From assembly GCA_023052935.1 (NCBI GenBank), contig CM041297.1, positions 52,495,917-52,559,916 on the forward strand: a stretch of DNA of 64,000 bases, read 5' to 3'. Position numbers and translations under genes: made by a program. Under the pieces are notes generated by a model that had not been told where the DNA came from, did not search any database, and worked only from the letters and a program-made list of their open reading frames with translations. Below are positions 35,991 to 44,329 of the stretch, piece after piece. Each line of letters starts with the position of its first letter. Positions within the stretch are counted from its first letter, which is position 1. This DNA is from Piezodorus guildinii (Eukaryota > Arthropoda > Insecta > Hemiptera > Pentatomidae).

Positions 35991-36139
35991 TTAAATATGA
36001 AATATATTTTTATATAATTTTTTTCCTTTGGTTCAATCTTTACAGTATTTGTTTAGTTTTTTATATCGTTATTTTTGTTACTAAAAGATTTAATTTCTTA
36101 TATTTGTATTTTTTATTTTTATTTATGTTTTAATTGTTT

Positions 36140-36520
36140 TATCATTCATTAATCTTGGTCTAATATAGATCCTTTATTATTTCAGAGTTAATGTTATTTT
36201 AAGAATACTAAGTACTAGTACAATGTCGCTAATTATTTTTGTTTTATTTAATTTTTTTTTTTGTTCCTTTTTTAATTTGGATCCTGTTATCAACTCATAT
36301 ATTTCTCATTTTTTTCCAACATAAATTAGCTTCTGAAGATTGTTTTTATTTTATTTATTTTGTGTTGTATATAAATTCATCGATTATTGCAAACAGTAGT
36401 TAATCATGTTCATCTTGTCTGTTGGCCAGACATATTGTATATTTAAACTGTACAAAGCTGTTATTCTAAAGGGACCCAGTCCAAGAATAAAAATTATTTT
36501 CTATCTATTCTATCTATCAA
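36140..36520 (+). mobile_element. LINE 3'-UTR fragment
   Basis: It ends in TTATTCTAAAGGGACCCAGTC, an A-rich piece and (TATC/TATTC) repeats. The same TTCTAAAGGGAC...CCC..GAATAA ending occurs at 63.15-63.19 kb. CR1-like and related LINEs often end in short microsatellites instead of poly(A). No coding part is left. Confidence 0.6.
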
Positions 36521-36904
36521 TATAAGTGTTATTTGTTAACTTATCACTCATTATTAATTTCATATATATTGTTAATTTTGGAAACATTTGTTTATGAAGT
36601 TTGCAGGCATAATTTTAAACCTTAATTATACGGAGCTGGTTAATCTAAAACCTATCTCAATCTACATTAAAATTTTACTTATATAAGTGCACTGAGCCCA
36701 AGTAAATAGAGGTACAAGTTTTTTTTCGAATTTCAACATGTACATTTATTCATTAATTTAATAACGATGCACAGCAAATACTAACCATCAGCTTTCAATT
36801 TCCATTATAGATCCCTATTTACATGAAAGGTTTAACATGAAATATCCACAGAGGAAGTCTATCATTGGGATGAGATTGGTATTTTCTCACTTTTAACGCC
36901 AACC

Positions 36905-37204
36905 ATGAAATCCTCAAAATGCAAGAGACGTGAACCATCCAGATCCGCCGATCAGGAACATGTGGCCGCGGAGTCATCAGAGGAGTTTTCAGACCAGAAA
37001 CATAACTCCCAGTTCTGAAAGCAGTCCGTCATAGAGGAACTTTTTACGAGCACACTTACTCCTGGCAAATTACGGTGGCTCGTAAAGCTGGCGAGATTCC
37101 AGCCGCTAATCTCCCGGCAGCTGAACCCGGGAGTGACCGACCCGCACTCATCAGTTACTACAGGAGCTGTCTCGGCTGATATCATTAGAAATTGTAATTA
37201 TTAG
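36905..37204 (+). pseudogene. Candidate coding sequence with one in-frame TGA, unrecognised
   Basis: ATG at 36905 opens MKSSKCKRREPSRSADQEHV, rich in charged residues and serine. The frame meets TGA at 37016 and then stays open in the same frame for 61 more codons (KQSVIEELFTSTLTPG..., then KLRWLVKLARFQP) to TAG at 37202. The region is GC-richer than its flanks and matches no repeat here. A single stop in an otherwise open 100-codon frame suggests a decayed host or transposon exon. The minus-strand frame over the same DNA looks less protein-like. No function is assigned. Confidence 0.35.
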
Positions 37205-37477
37205 TGCTCTGAAGTGATAGCACATCTCATATCATTTTTTATTTTTTATTTATTTTTTTTTAAGGTTTATTAATAGTGAACATATTTTCTTCAAAAGCTT
37301 GCAAATGTTTAATGGCTGTTTAATTTAGTTTCATAGACTATGGAGTCAGCAGAAACAATGAATACTAGCAAGGGCGCCCGCAGGATTTTAGTTAGGGGTG
37401 ATGAAGTTCTATGAAAATATAAGTTATTTTTGACATGGATTTGTTGGGGGCCTGTAACTTACATTGAGTAACGTTTT

Positions 37478-37740
37478 TTACTTTCACTTACCTATATAGT
37501 AAGGAAAGTATTGCGATCGTGAAATTTTTTAAATTCTAGTTTTCAACGGATATACACGTTTTAGGATCCTCTGAGTTTAAGTCCAAACAACCAAATCCCG
37601 AAAAAATTCTTTGTGTGTTTGTCCCTGTGTGAGTGTGTGGTAAGTCCAACTCCAAAACGATAAATTGCATAACAATGAAATTTCATGTTGATTTTTTTAC
37701 CAAAATTATTAGACCGATCTTTTCATAATTTGGCACTGGA
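37478..37740 (-). mobile_element. Element X, 3'-end fragment, minus strand
   Basis: It starts with ACTTTCACTTACCTATATAG and TATTGCGATCGTGAAAT, then GTTTTAGGATCCTCTGAG. It loses similarity after ATTTGGCACTGG. The text between 37740 and 38380 has no recognised feature. Confidence 0.8.
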
Positions 37741-38383
37741 AAAACAACGTAGCATCTTACGACCTAACACATCGACGTGATATCAGCCGATCTCCTTCAA
37801 AATGGCACCCGATGAAAACTCCTAGAGTTAGTGTCTTATAAAAATATTTTAAACGACTACAAACATTAACCTGTTAACCGGGGATTTACATAAACATTAA
37901 CCCTTTTTAACTACGCAACATATAACTGGAGGAAACTATTTAATTCGTAATTTCACGGACGTCATTTCATATTATTACTTTTTATGCTTAAAATAAATAA
38001 AAAGACAATGCATTACATACTTTTTCGTTTATTTATATTTGGATGCACATATACTCGATATTGTTCACGTTAGACGTATCTATACGTCCCGCCCGGTTAA
38101 CAGGTTAATATAGCAGAATTCATTTCTAAAACCTAAATATCAACGTGTTCTTTTATTTCGTTTGTCTCTACCTTAAAGGGTCACTGCCAACTGAGGCTTA
38201 TTAGAGTTGGGTATAATACTTAATTTCTTATAAATAGCAAATTAGTTCTTTTTTTTACACTGTCTTTATCACTATTTAATACATCTTTTAGGGTTACCAT
38301 CAATTTAATTTGTCGCCTTGTTGTTTCGAATAGAGGACACTCTAACAATAGATGTTGGACAGTTTGTGAATCGTTGTTGTTGT

Positions 38384-38546
38384 TTATTCGTTTAACGTCA
38401 TTTTATGCTACTATGGCTAATCGGACGATGATACAGTGGGAGTCCTAAATTTTGCCTATCCAGGTTTTATTAGGATAGGGATCTTTAACGAGTACCTGAC
38501 ATCGCACAGGCTCGGGACCACCTTTTAACGTCCCATCCGAAGGACT
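38384..38546 (-). mobile_element. tRNA-derived SINE, family 1, 3'-half fragment
   Basis: TCCTAAATTTTGCCTATCC, GGATCTTTAACGAGTACCTG and GACCACCTTTTAACGTCC match the SINE body. Similarity ends at CCGAAGGAC, where an element X fragment begins, so the tRNA-like head has been lost at this junction. Confidence 0.85.
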
Positions 38547-38642
38547 TGCGGGACTTGGTTATTTGGACTCAGGGGACCCTAAAATGTATATTTCCGTTGA
38601 AAACTGGAATTCGAAAATTTTCACGATCGCAATACTTTCCCT
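38547..38642 (+). mobile_element. Element X, 3'-terminal fragment
   Basis: TTGCGGGACTTGGTTATTTG to CGCAATACTTTCC: the last 100 bases of the element, joined directly to a SINE fragment on one side and to the 25-bp tandem array on the other. Confidence 0.88.
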
Positions 38643-38806
38643 TACTATATATAGTAAGTGAAAGTAATACTATATATAGTAAGTAAAAGTAATACTATAT
38701 ATAGTAAGTGAAAGTAATACTATATATAGTAAGTAAAAGTAATACTATATATAGTAAGTGAAAGTAATACTATATATAGTAAGTAAAAGTAATACTATAT
38801 ATAGTA
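38643..38806. repeat. 25-bp tandem array built from the element X terminus
   Basis: Six and a half units of TACTATATATAGTAAGTGAA plus AGTAA. Units alternate between GTGAAAG and GTAAAAG, giving a 50-bp higher-order period. The unit is the terminal hairpin sequence of element X. The partial last unit is also one copy of the target duplication of the adjacent LINE. Confidence 0.93.
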
Positions 38807-39367
38807 GAATAGAATAGAATAGAATGAGTTTATTTGTCTTTGGGGGTTCCCCATACAAATAGAGCCTGGTCAGGCTATACATAACAAACAGCAATTAATA
38901 ACAATTATAAGTAATAAACATGAAACGCAACAAATCACAATAGGATAATAGATAAGCATTAAACAGCATAGTAGAATAAACAAAATAAACAGAAAGTAAC
39001 AAATTATACAGGTTTATATATTTTTTTTTTCTTTATGTTATATAGAAGTATTAAAGTATTTTAGATTTTAAATAGTCTTTGAGATACAAATTTTAATACA
39101 TATAGTTATATATATATACATAAATACATTTTAAATTAACATCGGAGTGAATAAATATTAAATATTAGGATTTTAAATGAACACTGATATATAAATATAG
39201 TTAAAAGAGTTTTGTGAAACCAGGTCATGGATTATAATATTTCCTTGCAATAGTACAAACATTATCTATTACATAGGAGCCACTATGAAACATTAACTAG
39301 GGACAGTATTATTAATTTTATAAATAGTTGATTATTTTCGATTGTAGCTCGTAATTGTTAATAAATA

Positions 39368-41224
39368 TTACTCATTTATTACAAATGATCTTAGTTTTAA
39401 GGTACTAACTAAATAATAATAGAGTAGTTTGATTTTAATTGGGTCGTCAATAGTTAATATTGTAGGAAATAGGCTTTCTGGTATGTTATTAGCGTGAGGG
39501 ATGTAGTGGTTTCGAAGTGCAGAATATATTGGACAGACTGCTATTAAGTGGTATATGGTTTCATATGTGTTCATATTACATATTGTGCAGATTTCTTTGG
39601 GTTTAATATTGTAGGTATTGTTTGCATGAGTGAATTTAATATAGTATTTTCCAGAGAGGCGAGCTTGTATTATTATTTTTAACATCTTAAACGGAATATT
39701 ATGAATGGTTTGATAACTGTGACTGAGTGAAGTTTGTTGGTAAAGACTATTGTAGAAAGGGCTATATTGACTCGATCTTAACGATTCAATATCTTTGTTG
39801 TGTAGTAATTTCTTAAATGATTCAATTATTACTGTACTATTGGTTTGTAGAGTAGATGGGTTATTTTCAAAAAGTATCTCTGAGCTATCTGCTTTATCTA
39901 AAATATTGTATATTTGGGTAAACCAGTTATATTTTGCAGATGGTCGATTGTTATGTTTTTCTCTAAGTATCATATAGCAGATTTTGGGTATTCTATCGTC
40001 TGGCATGATAAGTATTTTCTGTATGAATCTCAGGACACATTTTATTATTTTTGTCGTGGAATGTTCAAGCCCAAATTCTAATCTTAAGAGCCAATAAGGA
40101 ATGTTTCTATTTAAATTAAATAACCTTTTAAAGTAATTTAACTGTGCTTTCTCTATAGCATCTAGATATCTGAGACCCCAAATTTCTATACCGTAGAAAA
40201 GTGAACTAGTAGTAATGGCTTCGTTTAATCGTCTCCTACTTTCCCATGATTCCATCTTAGACCTTCTACAGATATCAATAACTGTACCTATCGCGCAGGC
40301 TGTCTTAGATTGAGCGTGTTTACAGGCCTCATAGAAGAGACCAGAAGAGGATAAAGGAACGCCCAGATACGTGTAATATGTTACTGTTTCCATTAGTTCT
40401 CCATCATAATAGAAGTTTTTCAGTTTTTTCTGTTTTCCTTTATGGAAGAAGATTATTTTTGTTTTTGAACGATTTACTTCTAGATAATTTTCCTTGGCAT
40501 ATGAAGAAAGAATTTCCAGTTTTTTATTAGTATCGACGTAGGAATATGAGAATATCGCCATGTCGTCTGCGTAATAAGAGCTCAATACATTAAATTTCGA
40601 ATTCAGCTGAATACCGGTAGCGCCTTTTTTAAAGAAGTAGTAATCCATATCGGATATATATAAACAAAAAAGGTAAGCGGATAGAACTTTTCCCTGTAAT
40701 ACTCCTTTCGTCACGGCTATTTCATCAGAGAGCGATCCATCTGTTTTTATTCTTATTGCGGCCCGTTCATAAAGATTTCTTATAAGCCGAATAATTTTCC
40801 CACTTATTCCCAGCAATTTTAATTTGTACCATAGAATATTATGATTTACACTGTCGAAAGCTCTTCTGTAATCAATGAAGATAACAAATAAATCACTGTC
40901 TGAATATTCTAATTTCAGTTGTGTTAACGCATTGATTAGGAATAAGTTATCGAGGCAAGATCTTCCTTTCCGAAATCCATTTTGTGTTTCCGGTAAAATT
41001 CCTTTTTCATTTTCCCATGTTGTTAATCGGTCTAACAAAATTTGAGTAAAAATTTTCAGAAGACTGTTCATTAAGGAAATTGGCCGGTAATTCTCGGGTT
41101 GATGTATGTCTCCTTTTTTATATATCATCGTTATATTTGATTTTGTCCAGTTGTTAGGTATGTCTTCAGTAGTCAAGATTCTATTGAATAAAGATACTTT
41201 GAGGTAGGTTTTTGAGAAAATCAT
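39368..41224 (-). CDS. LINE reverse transcriptase and C-terminal domain (618 codons)
   Basis: This part of the ORF2-type protein copies element RNA into DNA at the target site. Visible reverse-transcriptase blocks are NYRPISLMNSLLKIF (about residues 45-59), QNGFRKGRSCLDN (81-93), VIFIDYRRAFDSVNHNI (114-130, first catalytic Asp), GVLQGKVLSAYLF (174-186) and SYYADDMAIF (216-225, the YADD catalytic pair). A C-terminal CTICN...ETIYHLIAVC (from about 546) is the CCHC-type motif common in LINEs. GVLQGKVLSA differs from the usual GVLQGE.LSP at two positions, so the enzyme is probably inactive. The frame is intact, but the ATG at 41224 is not a true start: the preceding linker is in another frame. 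Confidence 0.92.
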   Translation of the reverse strand: MIFSKTYLKVSLFNRILTTEDIPNNWTKSNITMIYKKGDIHQPENYRPISLMNSLLKIFTQILLDRLTTWENEKGILPETQNGFRKGRSCLDNLFLINALTQLKLEYSDSDLFVIFIDYRRAFDSVNHNILWYKLKLLGISGKIIRLIRNLYERAAIRIKTDGSLSDEIAVTKGVLQGKVLSAYLFCLYISDMDYYFFKKGATGIQLNSKFNVLSSYYADDMAIFSYSYVDTNKKLEILSSYAKENYLEVNRSKTKIIFFHKGKQKKLKNFYYDGELMETVTYYTYLGVPLSSSGLFYEACKHAQSKTACAIGTVIDICRRSKMESWESRRRLNEAITTSSLFYGIEIWGLRYLDAIEKAQLNYFKRLFNLNRNIPYWLLRLEFGLEHSTTKIIKCVLRFIQKILIMPDDRIPKICYMILREKHNNRPSAKYNWFTQIYNILDKADSSEILFENNPSTLQTNSTVIIESFKKLLHNKDIESLRSSQYSPFYNSLYQQTSLSHSYQTIHNIPFKMLKIIIQARLSGKYYIKFTHANNTYNIKPKEICTICNMNTYETIYHLIAVCPIYSALRNHYIPHANNIPESLFPTILTIDDPIKIKLLYYYLVSTLKLRSFVINE

Positions 41225-41810
41225 TCGGAATATTATCAGGTCCAGGGGATTTACCAGATTTTATTTTATTTAATGATGCGGTTAATTCATTTAGTGTGAT
41301 TTCCCGGTCTAATATTGGGTCTGTTGTTGTTAATTTCAGATGAAGGCTTATAGACCTTTGTCCGTAGAAATTTTTGAAATATTCACTCCATATTTCGGGA
41401 GGTATAGGATTGGATGTAGATTTTTTAATTCTAAAACGATTGACTGTGTGCCAAAATTTTTTTGAATCTTTATAGTTACCCAGTTCCTCTATTAAGTTAT
41501 TTTTGTATTCCGCTTTCTTTTTTTTACATAGATTTCTATAGATACTTTTTGCTTGTAAGTATTCCGATTTAATGTTGATATCATATCCACTTTGTTTAAG
41601 AGCTTTAAATTTTCTTTTTATATTATATTTCGCGGATTTACATTCGCTGTCATACCAAGGGTTTGTGTAGTTTGTTAATTTGAATTTGACAGCAGTGGTG
41701 GTACAGAGCTGGAGGCAATTAGCAGTTTCTTGGATTGCTAGGGCTATATTTTCATACATCAGGTCAACATTATCAAACGGATGGCCTCCCACACGAGGTG
41801 AATGGGTCAT
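41181..41810 (-). pseudogene. LINE linker and first reverse-transcriptase block, frameshifted from the rest
   Basis: This frame encodes NPWYDSECKSAKYNIKRKFK, then KKFWHTVNRFRIKKST, and KSGKSPGPDNIPNDFLKNLP. The last is the typical G-SPGPD segment directly before the fingers of LINE reverse transcriptases. It ends in a stop at 41181 while the next frame takes over between about 41181 and 41215, so a single indel splits the protein. The upstream codons of this frame beyond 41810 are flank and poly-A-derived, not LINE. Confidence 0.88.
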
Positions 41811-41842
41811 TACTATATATAGTAAGTGAAAGTAAAAGGAGC

Positions 41843-41846
<4 letters not shown>

Positions 41847-41877
<31 letters not shown>

Positions 41878-42125
41878 GAATACGAGTAACACATCAAGGG
41901 GACGAAAACGACGGAGCATTTCCGTTGTGCAAAGGTTAATAGAATGGATTAAAAAATATAGAAATGGAGCATAGTTTACAAGTAAAGATCATTGCACGGA
42001 ATACAGAATAGATTTTTTAAATAAATTATTTACATAATTTTTAATCGGAGGGGTAGTGATGAAAGTAATGAATTTCATAATTATTTATCTATAAATGTAA
42101 TTTTTCTGTATTGTATTTTTTTAAA
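41847..42125 (-). repeat. 270-bp repeat abutting element X, copy 2, with poly-A tract
   Basis: Reverse complement of 32295-32565. The A run at 41847-41876 corresponds to the shorter T run in the other copy. On its 41.8-kb side is the element X terminus into which the LINE has inserted, matching the arrangement at 32.58 kb. Confidence 0.82.
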
Positions 42126-42134
42126 ATTTCATTA

Positions 42135-42297
42135 TTTACCGACACACACACAGACATTTTTTCGGGACTTGGTTATTTGGACTCAGGGGACCCTAAAACG
42201 TGTATTTCCGTCGAAAACTGGAATTCGATAATTTTTTATGATATCGATACTTTTCTTTACTATATATTTCATATATATGTAAGTAAAAGTAAAAATG
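42135..42297 (+). mobile_element. Element X, 3'-terminal fragment
   Basis: From the CACACACAC piece through GGGACTTGGTTATTTGGACT to ATATATGTAAGTAAAAGTA. The 5' four fifths of the element is missing. Confidence 0.88.
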
Positions 42298-42388
42298 GAA
42301 TAGTCGCAAGCAAACCCGCGGTATACAGTAGTTTACAAATTAATTGTTATAATAAATAAAACATTCAAGGCATTTTATATCGTAGCAT

Positions 42389-42394
42389 TTTATT
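42389..42394 (-). terminator. Poly(A) signal AATAAA after the candidate exon
   Basis: AATAAA on the minus strand lies 27 bases past the TAA stop of the candidate exon at 42421-42809, a position compatible with a short 3' UTR. In an AT-rich genome such hexamers are frequent, so its weight comes from the exon next to it. Confidence 0.4.
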
Positions 42395-42420
42395 TAATAT
42401 AGATTATACCATATTTCCCC

Positions 42421-42809
42421 TTAGGAACTTAAACCTACTGCATGTACGTCATTACTACAAGTTATTTTTCTTTCATCACTATCATTTTTCTTTTCTTTTT
42501 CACAATTCTTCCACATGTCATTTCCTAGATTGCCGCTCTCTCTACACGGAGCCATATTGTCGTAACCTTGCTCATTAATGGTAGCCAAGGTTCCGAGAGT
42601 TCTAGAAGAAAACGAGTTACTCCCAGAGTGTATGATGACCGTATCCCATGATTCCTGATAATCAGAGTAATCAGCGAAGTGGGATTGATGTATGGCTTGA
42701 TTGCACCGGCATAGGAGGTGCTTGTTGGTAAATCCCTTCACCGAGGGTATTCCTTTTAATTGTCGGGACTGCAATGGGCACTTAACAATTACAAGTACAA
42801 TTACAGTGC
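42421..42809 (-). CDS. Candidate 3'-terminal exon of an unidentified host membrane protein
   Basis: On the minus strand a pyrimidine-rich CAGCCCTTTCTTCCAG is a convincing splice acceptor, so the exon would begin at 42809 in mid-codon. The frame then reads TVIVLVIVKCPLQSRQLKG: a hydrophobic run like the end of a membrane segment, followed by a basic, cysteine-containing stretch. About 110 polar residues follow (SDYQESWDTVIIHSGSNSF, then NDMWKNCEKEKKNDSDERK) to a TAA at 42421. An ATG start is absent, as expected for an internal exon. Composition is less AT-biased than the flanks, no repeat family covers it, and an AATAAA follows. I read it as the cytoplasmic tail of a membrane protein; the family is not recognised. 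Upstream exons would lie at higher coordinates. Confidence 0.5.
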
Positions 42810-42944
42810 CTGGAAGAAAGGGCTGATTGAAATAGAGATATTGTCCACGTTTGATAATACTTCACCAGCAGAGTTTTTAACTTTATATAGAAACGAAATG
42901 CTATAAAGATACTGATGATGAACTCTCATAAATAAAAAAACCTT

Positions 42945-43060
42945 ATGCGTGCAGCACACGACTTTTAAGTTAGGCTTGAAAAAATATTAAAGCATTAAAT
43001 TGAGTTTCGATAGAAACATATGTTTCAGATAATGATAATAAATAATAAACTTAAATAAAA
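42945..43060 (+). mobile_element. Element X, 5' part of a copy split by a Jockey LINE
   Basis: CTTATGCGTGCAGCACACGAC followed by TTGAGTTTCGATAGAAACAT is the element X 5' region. The matching remainder resumes at about 43650. Confidence 0.7.
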
Positions 43061-43129
43061 ATTTAATTTTAACTAACGATAGAAATTATAATATGCAATA
43101 ATTACTTAAGTTGATGCCATTTTCGTGTT

Positions 43130-43645
43130 TTAGCATTGCTATTTACAGCAACACTTACTGGGCAAACGCTCCAACCTTCCACTTAATTACAATAGACTTT
43201 TTTATATGGCCATCATAAAACCGATATGGACTTACGGAGTAGAGCTAGGGGCTCAACTAAACCATAGAATTCTTCTCGTATCCAATCCAAAACCCTTAAC
43301 GCTCCTTACTTAATCACGAATAAACTCATCCATAAAGACATTAATGTCTCATATGTTACTGAATTAGGTCGAACCAGGCATTAATCATTCCATGAAAAAA
43401 AAACATTTCTATTCTATTCCACTAGTTTCTATCCTATCATCCTCTTCGGTTCCTGATAATCCTCTGAGGCGTCTGAAAAAAAATATGGCCCCGAGACCTT
43501 CTAGTTCAGAATATTTTAAGAGCGCTTCCAATGGGTAGCGACTCTACTTGTATTTCATGTCAGTTCAGTACTATGTCCATCACATTTACCTGATGTATAT
43601 AATAATACAGTTGTGGATATCATTAACAATGTTTGAATTTAAAAA
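43130..43645 (+). pseudogene. Decayed Jockey-clade LINE, C-terminal coding part and 3' end
   Basis: TATGGACTTACGGAGTAGAGC, TCCTTGATAATCCTC-like text, and GAGGCGTCTGAAAAAAA match the copy at 49.5-49.9 kb. There are many indels and stops, and no usable frame remains. The 3' end GTATATAATAATACAGTTGTGG identifies the same family. It lies inside an element X copy. Confidence 0.8.
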
Positions 43646-43649
43646 ATAA

Positions 43650-44325
43650 AAACTATTTACAGCTCTTTATGAAGGATAAAATTTTGTATAAAATTTTTAG
43701 CTCAATAACGGTATATTATACATCTATATATATATATATATATATATTACAGTTCTTATCTTAAAATAAAAACAAAAAATTCAATAAAAATACTCCTGCT
43801 CTTTCAGTTGATTATCACATTCATCTAAATTGTATATTGAGCTTTTTTTTATCAATGCTAACTACATGAAATGGTTATTTTTTTTTAATCTCCAAAATTG
43901 AAAATAATTTAGAGGAGAAAAATTTAAACTATCGGCATTTTAAGCCCTGTCAGACTATTTTAATCAGAATGAAACTTGCATCAGATTAAATTTTATATCG
44001 ATTTTTGAAGTTTAATCGAAATCGTAACCGTTTTAAGGAAATCATAAAAAAAAAGTTCTTCTGGTTGTCCGATTTTGATGAAAAAGATGCTGTAACATTT
44101 CAAGCATAGCCGCTCTTTAAATATGAAGTTTCAGTTTTTATACAAATTATTGTTTTCGCGCTAGACTTACCACACACACACGGACACACAGACCTATTAT
44201 GTGAAGCTTGGTTATTTGGATTCAGGGAACCCTAAAACCTGTATTTCCGTTGAAAACTTTAATTCGAAAATTTTCAAGATCGCAATTCTTTCCCTTAATT
44301 TCATATGTAGGTAAGTGAAAGTAAA
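43650..44325 (+). mobile_element. Element X, 3' part of the split copy
   Basis: AACGGTATATTATACATC, CGGCATTTTAAGCCCTGTC, TTATTTGGATTCAGGGAACC and the end TAGGTAAGTGAAAGTA appear in order, with a (TA)n run at 43722-43747. Confidence 0.85.
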
Positions 44326-44329
44326 AATC

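Larger units (their letters stand above)
38807..41810 (-). mobile_element. 5'-truncated non-LTR retrotransposon (LINE), 3.0 kb
   Basis: The minus-strand element ends at 38807 with (ATTCT)n after CAAATAAACTC, a microsatellite-type LINE tail. It begins at 41810 inside its coding region. TACTATATATAGTA flanks it at 38793-38806 and 41811-41824, a plausible 14-base target duplication, although the array it landed in makes this ambiguous. It has lost the endonuclease part and keeps the linker, reverse transcriptase and C-terminal zinc-knuckle region. Clade not certain; CR1/L2-like is likely from the sequence and tail type. Confidence 0.9.

Noticed and set aside
37016..37018. Selenocysteine codon at the in-frame TGA
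   Set aside because: No SECIS-like hairpin could be identified downstream and the protein is not a known selenoprotein; a disabling mutation is the simpler reading.
41826..41897. N-terminal part of the 238-codon LINE frame (FFFFFFFF segment)
   Set aside because: Derived from flanking poly-A and element X terminus; outside the LINE boundary set by the target duplication.
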